A DNA stretch of 64,000 nucleotides, taken from Isoetes taiwanensis (taxonomy: Eukaryota; Streptophyta; Lycopodiopsida; Isoetales; Isoetaceae). The DNA is taken from NCBI GenBank assembly GCA_021234155.1, contig JAJEKV010000031.1, positions 12,696,928-12,760,927 of the forward strand, given 5' to 3'. Position numbers and translations under genes: made by a program. The notes beneath the pieces are model-generated. The model was not told the origin of the DNA. It saw only the letters and a program-made list of their open reading frames with translations, and did not search any database. Every line of letters starts with the position of its first letter. Positions within the stretch are counted from its first letter, which is position 1. This document shows positions 35,749 through 48,676 of the stretch, in pieces.

Positions 35749-37111
35749 ACAACCGCCAAGGTCACAGTCACTATCAACTAGGTATACTCAAGATGTAAGC
35801 AACTGGTGCATAGATTTAATATTTCTTTGCTAACTTTAATCTTATTCAACTCCTTATTCATAAAAAGACTAGCTTTAAGAGATACTTTCAATTTCTAAAT
35901 GGCGATGTATAATATAATATAATGATGACTGTTAGAAATTCATACAACCGAATCTTAATGCTATAACCATGCACCCTGTGTCCTTGGGAAACCAACCACA
36001 ACAACAAATGATGCTACCCGTGGCATAGCATATGGCGAATAACTGTTTTGCCCTTAGGTTTCATGCATAGTAGGGTAACGGGGGAATCACCACACCATCG
36101 ATTTTTTCCAGTCTTGCATCTAGTAACTTTGTCATTGTATCGTAGATGCCTTTTTTCCACTAAAACATGCAACAACTATCAACACTTATGTTTGAACATT
36201 TAGGAAATGCCAGTGATGGTTGTGCTAGCCGAATTGTCAAACTTAAATCAAATAGACAACTTTTTTATTATGGGACTCACACTTCTTAAAGCCATTGACT
36301 CATGAGAATAAATGACATTCCTTTATATACAAGTACAAGTACTCTAATTAATCTTTATCTACGCAACATATCAACAAAACACCACAATACAAGTATTGTA
36401 ATCTTTGTAGGGTACCATATCAATCTTAAAAGCATAAATGTTTCATTACGGTAGATAATACTGGCCACTAATAAGAGGTGCATACATGTCCACAATAATG
36501 AGGATCACAGTCGCTTGAAAAGTATCTAGATAACATTCAATTCAATTCAACAAAATAAAACGATATTCCGTTCTTCAATATATATCATTGAGCAACTAAT
36601 ACAAAATGTCGTTCAAGCGTGAACCTAAATCCCATGGTTTCTTTTTTGTAGCACTGCAATTTTTGTTGCTCGCATTTGATGTCTCCTAAGCCTCTCCGTT
36701 GCATAGACTGCATTGAAGAAAGAGAATAATTGCTTGCCAGATTCCCATGTCTATGTAATAGAATGTATCTGTAGAATTCAAAAACTTACATGTTGTATAT
36801 TGCTTAACGTACTGGTCAAACTTGGACCATAGAAACTTGTGCAAGTGTTGTGTCACAAATATTAGTATAGGTTCATATTATCATCAATAGGTTGAAAAAG
36901 CCATGTATTGCAATGATATTTGAACAAAATAAACCACTATAGGAACGATGAACAAGAAGATCAAATTGATATGTAACTTATGTAACACAACCAATCTTCG
37001 AACTACTTCAAATTATATGCAACTTACTTTGTGTTGGCTTCCTTTTCAATATAGAAAAGTATTGTGCATATATATACAATTTCATAACTACCTACTTAAC
37101 AACGTACTTAT

Positions 37112-37140
37112 GCCCGGCAACGCCGGGCACCATAACTAGT
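37112..37140 (+). mobile_element. Helitron 3' terminus
   Basis: The hairpin GCCCGGC-AAC-GCCGGGC (37112-37128) is followed 7 bases later by CTAG (37136-37139) and then T. This is the canonical 3' end of a Helitron: hairpin, short spacer, CTRR, host T. The sequence directly after it (TTATTATGGGGTTTGC) matches a copy of the T-rich repeat at 29562, confirming the boundary. The 5' TC end was not found. Confidence 0.82.
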
Positions 37141-38050
37141 TATTATGGGGTTTGCATTGTCTTCATGAAAGTTCGCTTGAGTATGTTATGCATGAATGAT
37201 ACAGGTTAGGTATTTTTGTTCTTACTTCCATAGATTCTCTGTAGTTTGTTGGTACATTGGTTCTAGAGTTTTGATTTCATGTGCTTTGGTGGTGGCCATA
37301 GTTGTTGTTTATGTTCGATATTTTGCCTTCTTTGCCTTATGCGGGTTTCTTGGGCCCCTTCCCCTCTATTTGCATTGGCATCCTGTCTCGTCTCATGATT
37401 GTTGCATTTTTTCCTGGCATCAAGTTGCGCCTTACAGTCTCTCGTGGTCTCAATTTATGATGGGGTTTGAGGGAGATTCCTCTTTGTGTCGGATGATGAT
37501 ATTTGTGCATAAGGACCTTTCCCTAGAATGCTATGGTTCTCTTTTTATATAGAAGAGAACCATCATTCTAAGGATAGGGATGCCAGTTTTAACGCCAGCT
37601 ATCTTTTTAGACCCAAGCTTTCTTTGGCACAAGCCTGCTATAGTGCAAGCTTTCTTTGACCCGTTCTCGCATAAAAGCCTTGTGTCTTCCTGCATTGCTC
37701 ATCGGCGTTTCCTCGAATTTGAATCTTGTTGTTGTCTGAGTTCCCCCCCTCCCACCTCTTACTCTGCTATATGGGTTTTACTTTTCGCTTAATGTTGGTC
37801 GATGGGCTTCTGCATTTTTTCCAGCGTAGCACCTAGTGCTTCTGGAGGGCATCAAGGGGAAGCCCCCCCTGGGTCGAGCCTATATTTTCTTATCTCGGCG
37901 TAGCCCCGTGGCTTCCGAGGATCCTCATGGATTATCTCTTTAATATTGTGCTCTTATATTTCTAGTCCAACTTTATAGCTTGCTGGTTCTTGGCCCGTGG
38001 ATGGCTCCTAACACAGTTGACAGTCACATATGATTAGGTCTTGCAGTTTG
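37140..38050. repeat. T-rich retroelement-like sequence, second copy
   Basis: The first 660 bp match 29562-30247, including the hairpin (37521-37573) and the CATCGGCGTTTCCTCG block, with two small deletions. Where copy C begins at 30248, this copy instead continues GTCGATGGGCTTCTGC into C/T-rich sequence with CGTAGC...CTTCCGAGG phrases similar to 56230-56390. It shows what the uninterrupted repeat looks like. Confidence 0.75.
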
Positions 38051-38054
38051 AAGC

Positions 38055-38567
38055 TCATTGATGTGCCTGCTTTAAGCCATAAATGGCCTTCCGGAGTTTA
38101 CATACCTTGTTTTCCTGGCCGGGTACTTCAAAACCTGGAGGTTGCAGCATATAGATGTCTTCAAGAAGAGCTTGATTCATAAATGCCGTATCCACATCCA
38201 TTTGATGAATTTCCCAATCCAATTTGGCTCCCAAGGCAAGCAAAACACGCAATCTATTCATTCTCACGATTGGTGAAAATGTCTCATCATAATCAAGACC
38301 TTTGACTTGGCTGAAACCGCGAGCAACTAGCCTAGCTTTATACTTGTCAAGGCTGCCATCAGCCTTGTACTTTTTCGTGAATAGCCATTTGCAATCCACT
38401 GCTTTGCGCCCAATGGGCAAATCAGCAAGTTCCCATACCTGGTTTGCATCCATGGATGCGAGCTCTACCTCAGCTGCCCGTTTCCAATGTGGAGCTTCAG
38501 AGGAAGCCCATGCTTCCTCAATGCTTGCTGGTTCACCTTGCACTGCCAAGCAACACCATTCAACCAA
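38055..38567 (-). pseudogene. Copia reverse transcriptase, N-terminal part
   Basis: A 170-codon open frame with the typical copia start of reverse transcriptase: HWKRAAEVELASMDANQVWEL, KWLFTKKYKADGSLDKYKAR, LVARGFSQVKGLDYDETFSP and QMDVDTAFMNQALLEDIYM, with PPGFE just after. It ends at AIYGLKQAHQ, where the family normally reads LKQAPRAW. The catalytic YVDD region is absent because the element is cut here. Confidence 0.9.
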
Positions 38568-38592
38568 ACTAAGTTCAACATTTTCAAGAACT

Positions 38593-38892
38593 TTACGAGA
38601 AGGTATTACGCTCTACGTGGTGGCAGCGGTTGATCGGAGGAGGAGGGGCATTCCAATGAGCCGAGGATCGGGGAAGAACTTGATTATGAGGTGGATCGTC
38701 ATTGATGGGTTGTTGCATATCCACTGGTAAAGGCACATCTTGCTGCTGGTCCAGCCTCAAATCTTGAAGCTCAACGAGTGGAGGATCATCAAGAACAAGA
38801 TATTTGTCTTGAATGAAGTTTCCATCTGCAAGTGGATCAATACGCATAGAATTTGACTCATCAAAAACTACTTCTGAGCTGGTGTATACCTT
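38593..38892 (-). pseudogene. Copia integrase-to-RT linker
   Basis: An 84-codon frame rich in Asp, Pro and Gln (VDMQQPINDDPP) links integrase to reverse transcriptase, as in intact copia elements. It is out of frame with both neighbours, showing small indels. Confidence 0.7.
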
Positions 38893-38898
38893 TTTCCA

Positions 38899-40101
38899 CT
38901 ATTGATCCCACAACAAGTATGCTTTATGATTAGGTGCATAGCCAATGAAAGTGCTTTTGGTGCTACGGGCATCAAATTTTCTGCGCAAATGCTCAGGAAC
39001 ATGTACATAAGCAGTACATCCAAATGTGCGCAAATGAGAAACATTCGGTTTCTCTCCAGACCAAGCTTCTTCTGGAGTCATCTCATTATCCAAGGCAACT
39101 GTGGTCAATCTGTTTTGCACATGAACTGCTGCAGCAATTGCATCAGCCCAAAAATACTTTGGCAAATGACTTTCAACAAGCATACTTCTTGCCGCATTGC
39201 ACAAAGTGCGATTCTTCCTTTCACTTAACAACACCGTTTTGTTGAGAAGTAGCCCTCGTTGTGCATTGATCTTTGAATCCCCTGCCTGATCACATGTATC
39301 ATGGAAGAGATCACTAAGATACTCTCCACCACCATCAGTGCGCAATTGCTTGATTTTCCTCCCTGTCTGATTTTCTACACATGCTTTATACAATTTAAAA
39401 GCCTCAAGAGCATCATTTTTCTTGGTTAGAAAATAGACAATTGTTTTCCGACTAAAATCATCAATAAATGTGATGAAATATATTGCCTTACCAAGGCGTG
39501 CAGACACCTCTGTTGGTCCACAAAGATCTGAGTGGACAAGCTCCAGCACTTGCTTAGCTCTGCTGCCTACACTTGCAAATGATCTGCGAGGGTGCTTACC
39601 AAGGATACATCCTTCACAAAGATTCAGGCCTGCCTTCATAGTTATCTTCATGCCATGAACCATGTTCTTCCGCTGCATTATTTTTAAAGCTTGAACATTA
39701 GCGTGACCATACCTTTTGTGCCAAAGTAGCACTTTCTCCTTTTCTTTGGTCGATACTACTAGGGCCTGATTTGGATCAGACGCCTCCAGCTCATACAAAT
39801 TTCCATGCCTTGAGCCCTTGGCCACTATATCCCCTTCAACCCATGCATTTTTCAAGAAAAGAACTTCCTTATCATCAAAGAAAACTTGCAGACCAGCATC
39901 TGCTGCACATGCAACTGACAAAAGGTTTTTCCGCAATTTTGGAACATGCAAGATTTCTGGAAGCACCGTACTTTCACCATTCAATAGCGTGAAATGATAT
40001 TGACCACTTCCTTCCATTTGAATTTCACTATGATCTCCCAATTGTACCAGACTTTTGTCATTTTGATAACTTGAGAATAGATCCCTATCCTTCAGCATCA
40101 C
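38899..40101 (-). pseudogene. Copia protease end, GAG-pre-integrase, integrase
   Basis: A 400-codon open frame. It starts in the protease tail (KDRDLFSSYQND), then has the zinc-binding H-H-C-C region (LLWHKRYGHANVQAL ... LCEGCILGKHPRRSF) and the integrase core with D in LVHSDLCGP, D in LRTDGGGEYLSDLF and E in SERKNRTLCNAARSML. It ends in the C-terminal block FGCTAYVHVPEHLRRKFDAR with FIGYAPNHKAYLLWDQ. The main catalytic residues are present, but the upstream protease motif is in another frame. Confidence 0.92.
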
Positions 40102-41074
40102 TAATGTGCATCAGACGAGAATCCGCTAAGAACCTTCTTTCCAAAGAACGCGGTACATGCACTTGTTTCCAAATGGAAGTCTCCCCTTTAATTCTGAGAC
40201 TCCGGTCTGATTGGATAACAAAAGAAGCCCCTCCTTCGATGACTTGTGCCTCAACTAGGTGTGCTTTCTCTGATTTGTTCTTTCCCTCTGGACAATCGGC
40301 TGCATAATGGCCATATTCAAAGCAGTTCCTGCATTGCCCTCTCTTGGCATAAACTTTCTTGGGACATGCTCCTTTTGATCCTTCCACCTTTCCATCTGAT
40401 TGCTTTTTGTAATGAGGCTTCTTATCTTGCCTCCCTCGTGCAAGCATGGCTTGTGATGGCTTGGAATCCTCCACTTTGTCTTTCAAGCGCATCTCTTTCT
40501 GCAAAAGCTTGGAGACGGCGTCATCCCATGAAAGACTACTTTGAGCTGTCAAGAAATCAACAAAGTTTTCCCATGAATTGGGAAGAGAAGCATACAACTG
40601 GAGCTTTTGTTGCCCCTCTGGAACTGCATACTTGGAATCTGCTGCTGCCAACATATCAAACGTCTCCTTCATTTGATTTATGTGTGTATTCAGATCAGCT
40701 CCTTCCACATACTTGCAATTCCTAATTTGTGTATACAAATGTATAACTTCACCTTACGTTTTGGTGCCATACTTATCTTCAAGTCAAATCCAAAGAGAAT
40801 AGCTGCCTTGATCCACATCTACTTGCATGACTATGGCTCTGGAAAGACACATACATATGCAAGCCATTGCTCTATTATCATGGCGCTACCAATCCTTTTG
40901 AGGCTTGATTTGAGCAGCTGTCCCAGCATTCTACGGGTTTTCGTTTTGGACCCATCCACTATATCGGACATCCTCCGCCATTAGATATAACTTCATGGAT
41001 TTATTCGAGCCTTGAAACCCTTTGCCATCAAACATAGGTGGCTTGAATTGCCGATCTACGGATCTGGTCTCCAT
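40085..41074 (-). pseudogene. Copia gag
   Basis: The start METRSVDRQFKPPMFDGKGF lies at 41074, 96 bases downstream of the LTR. A stop or frame change near 40931-40740 breaks the N-terminal half. The C-terminal half (40738-40085) has the zinc knuckle CRNCFEYGHYAADC (CX2CX4HX4C) and continues to FLADSR, the remnant of the protease active-site DSG motif, just before a frameshift. Confidence 0.88.
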
Positions 41075-41169
41075 GACCTTCTCTCCTTTCGGATAAGTAT
41101 TCTTCGAATTGTTCTCCCAAGTTCCTCTATTGTCGAACTTCCCTTCACATGCCAATAGGCTCGATACCA

Positions 41170-41461
41170 TGTTGAAAGCGTATCAGCTATGGGTGATACA
41201 AACCCTCAAAGACCTGAGTGAGCCAAAGCGAAAGCAAGAATGGAAGAGACACAATAGAAATAGAATAGGAACAAACGGATGTTCTATATATTGCATATAA
41301 TCTATAAATACATGGAATGAATGGCACTAAAGGGCCTTGACCCGAAAGCAGAAGGCCAAAGGGCGAGAGATGTACATGATGTACTTCTAATGTACTCTAA
41401 TGTACATCAATGTATCTAACGATACATAAATATACTCTAATGTACAACTTGAATTCTAACA
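41170..41461 (-). repeat. 5' LTR of the copia element
   Basis: 292 bp reading TGTTAGAATTC...CTTTCAACA on the minus strand, with TG/CA ends and the primer-binding site directly after it. The interior has tandem GTACATTAGAGTA-like motifs near its start. No matching 3' LTR is found in the window. Confidence 0.88.
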
Positions 41462-42959
41462 TTGGGAAGTTGGGAATAATCAGTCAGTGTAGTAGCCCCA
41501 TGAGGAATTTCCTTGGTGGCTTGGTTCCCCTATCTTCTCTGACATTGAAGAAACTTGTCATGTAACTATATTTGGATATTCTTCTTAGAAAACTACATAG
41601 TAATAGCATCTTGCATGTTTTGCGGGTTGACGAGGAAGATCAACGATTTAACCGTGGAGCTATCAAGCCTAAACTACCACTCATAGCATAGCATGAGAAA
41701 GAAACTTTATATTCTATTATTTAAATGAGATCTTGCTTGAAGCTCTTTTATTGCACTCATGCTCATTATTTTGTTGAAAGAAACATAATCAAAATAAGCT
41801 TGTGTTATATAATGAGTCTAGTGCATGGCAAAATGCAAAAAAAGCTATCTAGGAACTAAATCTATACCTTGTATGAATGTATTTATATGGAACACTAATC
41901 TTGTCCAAGCTAATTAATATGGCATACCCTCGTTCCTCTTGAAAACCCAGTTCAATAAGTTTCATATAAGATCAGGTCCAAACTTACATCACAACATCTT
42001 ATAGGTAGATAAATAAAAAAGGGCAAAATTTGTGTGGGGACATATTTTTTACAATGGGGTGAGTATCACAAGGCCCCCAAAATTGAATTAATATGATTTT
42101 TTTCTAATGATTTCATAATGAAACCCAATTCTTAAAATCATCATCGATTTGTGGGCCAAAAAGTTTACAAGTCATATAGTTCATCAATGCAATTTTATAA
42201 TGTGACAAACAAATATTATTTTGAAACATAGTACTTAAAGGCGCTAATTGTAGCAGATTTTTATGATAACTTAAAAGATATGATGTGTGTGTGCTACTAC
42301 TTAATTTATCAAGTTTATTAAAAGTGTATCGATCACATCTATTATCTTTGTTTTATTGACCGTAATTTTGCGTGCATACTTAGTATGATAGTTTATAGTG
42401 ATTAATCATGTTTGTAGTTTTAAGTGCATGGTTATTATGGTATTTTATAGTGATTAATCATCAAAATAACTATGCTTGGTTTAGATATACTAATGCGTTT
42501 TTGGGGTGCCGTAAAGGCAAGCCTTGGCGAGGAGGGAGAGATGGATAGAGGGCCCACGATTTGAGAATTTTAGCATATTCTTTGTCTCTGGCTGCGAGTT
42601 TTGGGATTTGGGGAGACACGAGGGGCGATTGGACAATGTCGATTTTATGGGGCCCGTGGAAGGTGGAATCACGATCTCAACTTCTGTGTGGCAAGGGGAA
42701 ATTTGTCTGGCGAAGAGGCGGGGTGGGAGATGGATGTTGGAACTACGCTATGGCCATGTTCTCTTGTTTTTTCCAAGCGCTTCCACTGTGAACTATGTAA
42801 GGCTTAACCTACTCTAATCGCGGGAGCTCCTTCTAGGGTTCTTGCCTTCGAACAGGTAGCCCAGAAGAAAATTTCCTTTCTTTCCAACCCAGTTATGATT
42901 TGTGGGTCTAGAAACACGGAGTGAATTCGTTAATGGGCACTCGAAATGGATTCCTAAAG
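41462..42959. other. Unassigned region before the DUF309 exon
   Basis: No recognised gene. It is AT-rich to about 42480, then has higher GC with open frames at 42524-42817. These may include an upstream exon or untranslated leader of the DUF309-like gene that follows, but I could not join them with confidence. Confidence 0.4.
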
Positions 42960-43170
42960 CTTGTCTTGGCGTTTTGAGGAAGGAGAAGATCGCGAACTGG
43001 GAACTCCGCTCAACACTTTTAACAAGGCGGCGCATTTGTTTAATGCCAGGGAATATTATGAATGCCATGGTATTCTAGAAAGTCTGTGGAATGATGCCCA
43101 TGAGCCACAAAGAAGTTTACTTCATGGACTTCTTTAGTGTACTATTGCCCTGTATCACTTTCTCAGTCAG
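42960..43170 (+). pseudogene. DUF309-family exon with in-frame stop
   Basis: An exon preceded by CCTAAAG and followed by the donor GTATGC. It reads, after a variable acidic lead, FNKAAHLFNAREYYECHGIL, then ESLWNDAHEPQRSLLHGLL, a TAG, and CTIALYHFLSQ. This is the core of DUF309, a small helical family of unknown function found in bacteria, chloroplasts and plants, with the signature LFN..E.Y..H..LE.LW and HG.LQ...A.YH. The TAG at 43135-43137 replaces a normally conserved Gln codon, a C-to-T change in CAG. The next expected exon (starting NHRGAM in relatives) is not seen before the T-rich insertion at 43416. It is a pseudogene, or an intron now holds 12 kb of repeats. Confidence 0.65.
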
Positions 43171-43768
43171 GTATGCTACTGTCAAATGCTTTATTGCTAT
43201 ACTTAATATGATATTCGATATGTGACTCTAATATGATATTCAATCCTATAGGACCAGCTTAAGCGCCATAGCTCGTTCTTTTAATTAGACCCAGTTCTTA
43301 ATTCCTAGTAAAGGAGATACTTGATTTAAAGTTGGTCGGGTGCATGATATGTGATATGTTTCCATCTTCACTGAAGCGGCCCCTTAGATGCTTGTAATGA
43401 ATATAGTTTGCTTATAATGCCACGGTTCTATTGCGACAGCAATAGAACCGACATTCCTTGGATGGGAACGTCCATTTGTTACTCCTCCTATTTATTCAGC
43501 CTCTCTTCATTGTTCTATCATCGGTGTTCTCTTGAGCTAGTTCTCCTTCTTCTCTATCCTATCGACTTCCTACTCTCCTATGATTCTTTATTTTGTTTTC
43601 TTCTAGCGTGTGAGGATAAGGCTTCTATCTATCCCTTTTTCTCTTAGTTTGTAAAAGAATTTCTCCCTTTTCCGTGAAGGGGTTGGGCTCCAGTTCTGTT
43701 GCAGGATCATAAGGGCAGTTCTTTCAGTTTCGGTGCAGGAGTAACGTTGGGTTCCTTTTTCTTTTTGC

Positions 43769-44002
43769 ATGTTCATACCTTTGATGCGGGCTAAAGGATG
43801 GTGCCAGGATATTTATAGAGCCATTTGGGAGATGGATAGAGACTTATCCGATGGAGCTGTGGACCTGCCATACACCGGAGGTTTTTTGTTCTTTATCCCT
43901 TTTTTGAACTTTGCTTTGGCCTTTGTTTTCTTCATAACTTGGATGAACAGGTTAGTCTGCTTTGCCAGGCTGATTTTCGTCATAGCCTGGCAGGATAGGT
44001 AG
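43769..44002 (+). other. Conserved 77-codon frame in T-rich unit 1
   Basis: Starts MFIPLMRAKGWCQDIYRAIW and ends in hydrophobic residues FALAFVFFITWMNRLVCFAR. It is conserved at 49995-50228 with one or two changes, but the units are nearly identical everywhere, so conservation is no proof of coding. No family is recognised. Confidence 0.15.
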
Positions 44003-47000
44003 AATAACTTCCATTAAAATTTTGAGTTGTCTCTGGTCTTATCTTACAAATTTTCTAGTAATTTGGTAGGTGCTCCACCGCTCGTATCTTTTTGTTTTTC
44101 ATGTTGATCGTTTTTATGCGTGGGCGTTTTGTGTCTGATTTCTATTTCAGATTTTTGCTCTATCGGTGGCCCCTTAAGCTCACGATTAGCCATATCCAAG
44201 ATCACTTATCCAAAATCACCAGAGCTTTTGCCATCGATCTGGATTTTGAAGACGATCTGGGTTGTTGCACAAACCCCATTCACTCTATTGCACCAACTGG
44301 TATTGAATCCGATATGCTCAAATCGGTGTTGGATCCATGGGAAATCGTTTGGCCGCCCTACCTTTCGTTACCTCTGCCCCATGCCAAAGTTTGCATTCAA
44401 CCTGCTAAAGGTTTGCCGGCGATTATGTTTAGGGTTGAAGCGGGGATTGCAAGATTCGGCGCCATAGAGGCTACACGATGCTTGATTACGATTCGGCCGC
44501 CCGCCGGGGCGATCACGGTTTCTAGAAGAACAACCGGTTTTACTCTGTTATGATTTTTTTGTTTACATTTATATATTAAGCGTAGTTTTTTCAATGTAAA
44601 CTTTATTGGCGTGTTGGTGGAGATACATAGTTTGTGAGATATGGTTTCGAGGTTCGATTTCCTTTCTTGTTATTTGTCTACTTTTTACTTTTATTAGATC
44701 CATGTTTTCTCTAGTTCTGCCTTTACTTGTTTTATTCTTCATTTCTACCTTTACTTATTTTATTCTCCCTTTTTTTTTAATCTATGTTGCCTTTGGTCGA
44801 TGTAATAGGCCTATTGTTTCTTTTTTATGCTTTTAGATTTGCGTTTTTTGATCACACTCCCTCCGTTATGACCCTTGCCGACATGCTTGTTCTAGTATAT
44901 GATGAAACTTTGACTTGCTTGTTGTATCATATTGTTCCAGGATGTGACTTTTTTCAAGCGAACTTGTTAGTGCTTGGAATGCCTTGTTTGCTTGTGATTC
45001 TCTCCCTTACATGGACACCTTATAATATTGCATTGTGGTGCCACTTGTTCCATCTTTGTGAGATGTTTGGGTTATATAATCTTCCTTGCCTTCATTAGGC
45101 GGACCTAGATTCCATTGGTTTTTAACTTGTCGATGGATAATTTTGGCATTTGTATCTTCTCATTTTAATACTTCTTGAACTCCTTATGTTAATAGTTTAC
45201 TTTGGTACTTTTTCTGTTAATCGATCTCTCATAGCGGGTTTGGGTCAATATCGACCCTATTGTGACTTCATGAGTCATGACCACTTGGATCATCAAGAGA
45301 TGGATTTTCCTTGTATGACTTGGTGACAACATGGATCAACAATGGTCAAGATTCTTATTATGCTAGGTATGTGGATCTATAGATACTTGGACCTTTTTCA
45401 TAAACAAGTTGCCCCTCTCAAAATTGCCATCAAATATTTTGCGCATTTTCCTTTGTAATTATTGACCCTTAGCTTTCTTCCACTTTTGGACAATATATGA
45501 GATTCTTTTCTCTTGTATGCGGTTTGTTCTCACTTGCGTTTGGTGGTTTCGAAGATCGTCGTAATCCTTAGTAACACTATATCGTTAAGGGTCTACGACC
45601 TCTTTATGGCATGTTTGCAGCTTACCCACGTTGTTGCACATATCTTCTTCGGCGGTTCGAAGCTCTTAGTATCTCAGTTGGTGATGTTTGCTCGCCATAG
45701 CCAATGATATTAATTCATGGTTTTTCTTTGCATGGGGCTATTTCCTTGGGTATGTTTTGTCATGGCTTAGTGATTCAATGTTATTTGACTTCACAGACCA
45801 TTAATGATTGTCGGTCTAAGCATCACCTCCTAGATAGCTTTACTGTCATGTATAGTTTGAGAAGTTTTAGTCTGACTGTTTGTAATGCAGATTCTCTAGT
45901 CCATCACCTCGTTGTTTCAATTCACAATTAGTCAATTGTTACTAATTTATGTCTACCTTGTTAGGATATGTCCTCTATGGGTTGACACGGTTTATGTTTT
46001 TTTCACTTTTAGTATGGCTATATTACTTCATGTTGGTTGCAGGCATTTGGACGTTGGTAGGTTTTTACGTTTGAGGGCATGTTTATGAGATGTATGGGCA
46101 TTTGGCTTGTATTCAACATGTTGGATGTGTGCTTGTGTCTTGGATATGGTTGATTGGCATCTCTCGTAATTGTGCCCCTTCTTATGGTTTTATTTATCGA
46201 TTTCTTTGGTGGGTATAGGCTATATTATCATGATTTCATCTCTTGTTTATTTAGAGGTTGACTATAACAGTATTTATGGTTTTCTTTATTGGTTTCTTTG
46301 AAGGTCGATTATACCTCCCATATTATGATTTTACTTCTTGATTCCCTTGGAGGCTCATTATAGTAGGGTATATGAGGGTCTATTCTAGTTATTGCATTGG
46401 AGTCGTTTGAGCACTTGCAAGTTGTGGTCATTCTTCAACATTGCATTTTTGGTTTGGTACACATACTTGGGTCCTTCCTAGACTACTTTCATCTGCTATA
46501 GGTGTGGTTGGATACATCATTCACAAGACTTGGTCATGTTTATTCATGTTCTTTTGTTTTGTTCTGTTCGTTTTATTTGTTTTTTTAATTTGTTACTTTG
46601 CTCCCCTTTTATACCACTATTCTATTTACTTATTTTGCATTGCTTTGTATTTTTCATTTGATGCGCTCTAGCGTTCATGCTCCCTTTGCTGCTACAATGT
46701 TAGTCTCTCGTTCTATTGTTATGATTATTGCAACTAATATCATTTGTTATATTTCATCAGTCGCTTTCGTTATGTTTGTCCACGTTTGTTCTATTTGGCC
46801 ATTTGCTCTCATTTTCTCCATCTTTTCTTTAGTTTCATATTCGCACCATTCGATTTATTTATGTTGCTCTCGTGCTTATTTTTGCTCCTCATCTCCTCCC
46901 ATTTTATTTATTTTTAGCATCGCTTGTTTTGCTTTAGATTGTTATTCTGAGGTTTTCAACTGCTATGCTTTGTTCCTTTTATCTAGCATTCTTCATGACC

Positions 47001-48363
47001 CCTTTTTTCTCTTGTTCTTTATCCCATATGTGTGTTTGGTTCTTCAAAGTTTGTTGGGTTATGTTTACTCTCGTCGTCTCGTTTCATTTTCTTCCCCGGT
47101 CCCTTTGTTTTATTTTGGTCTCATCGTATCCATTTTTTAGTGTATTAATTCTGTCAGAGTTGTGCAGCAGTATTGTTGTCATTTTTTGTTGTCACATTCA
47201 TGGAATTGTTTGTTTATCGTTCCACTTTCCATCTTTTATTACCTTTTCCATGGTTCACTTTATGCATCTTTATCATCTTGAACTAGTCATTCTTATCTGA
47301 GGTATATTGATATATCTGATATAACGTTGTTTATCAGATGACCGATTTACCTACATTGCTATATTAACAACCACTAGTGTGTTCCGTTTTGCTCCCTTGT
47401 GTAGTGACCCCATGATTTTTCATAAGTCCCTTTGGCCCTTTGTATGTGTTGGCTCCAGTATCATCTAGTCCTTTCCTTCAGTTTGACTTTTGCTTCAAAT
47501 AGATGTTACCCCCTTTGTGCCATTTGCCCACTATTGGTCCCTCTAACTTCTTTTTGTGCTTGTATTCTAGTTGTTTTACTTGGTATCTTTTGTATCCCTT
47601 TAATACGCTTAACCTATTTATCATGATTGTCTTTTTGCTCTGGGTCGCTCCAGTCTCCTGCTTGATATCATTATTCTAGTTATGTTGTATTCCTATGAAC
47701 TTGTTTTTGCGATATGGTCCATCCACTCGCCATTGCTTCATTATCTCAATTTGTTTTCTAGCCTCATTTGCTCATCGTTTCTATTATATCTATTTTCAAG
47801 TACTTTATGCCTTTATTTTCGTTTAATCCATTGTCAGGAGATTTATTTTTTTCTAGGTCTGTTACATTTGTCACGAGGGTACTCTTTGCTGTTTCTAGGT
47901 TCTTGGCTTTCACCCTTTGTTATCTCCGTTTTTAGATCCATTGTGGTTGCTCTATCAGCCTCATCTGTGCATCATGTTTCATTTTATTCCATTGACACTT
48001 GTAGGCTCATTTCTTATTTTCTTTATACCATATTTTCAATTGTCCCCCTTTCTTGGCTTGCATTACTCATGTCGTCCTTCTTTCATGGTAGCTCTTAAGG
48101 GCAGTTTATAGTTCTTCTATCACGATTTTTTCTTTGGTGATTGTTTGTGATGGCATTATGGTGATGCGTTTTTTGCTGGCCTAGTCAACACGGTGTCTTT
48201 ACTTGGCTTCTTTTTGTTCTACGACAAATTTTATACATTCGCATGGGTTCATCTATTTTAGTGCATCTGATCCCTTGGTTCATAAGATATTAGTGTAGAT
48301 AAAGAATCATCTTGCATGTTGCATTTGTGCTAGTTTTCCTTTGGTGCTTTCCTTTCGTTGTAA

Positions 48364-48676
<313 letters not shown>

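Larger units (their letters stand above)
32736..37111. other. Unassigned AT-rich region before a Helitron end
   Basis: No gene is recognised. Short exon-like pieces occur on the plus strand, for example PKWVGGHLSIPQQFGYLPQ before a GT at about 33613 and FLPDVSYQHDL at about 33960. The latter is tandemly duplicated at about 34380 with its stop codon conserved, so a captured and decayed gene is possible. There is a TTCTA microsatellite at 34602-34676 and a 56 bp tandem duplication at 35637-35748. At least the right part should belong to the Helitron ending at 37139. I could not locate its 5' end. Confidence 0.45.
38055..41461 (-). mobile_element. Ty1-copia retrotransposon, 3'-truncated
   Basis: Minus-strand element with the order 5' LTR (41461-41170), primer-binding site TGGTATCGAGCC (41169-41158, close to the initiator methionine tRNA type), gag, protease remnant, integrase, reverse transcriptase. 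The reverse transcriptase stops after AIYGLKQA near 38060, so its second half, RNase H and the 3' LTR are missing. Frameshifts in gag and at the protease make it defective. Confidence 0.92.

Noticed and set aside
46598-47140. 180-codon and 255-codon hydrophobic open frames in the T-rich units (also 52811-53578)
   Set aside because: The Phe/Leu/Ser/Ile composition follows from a T/C-rich strand. The frame is open only because T-rich sequence lacks stops, and no family signature or start context supports a membrane protein.
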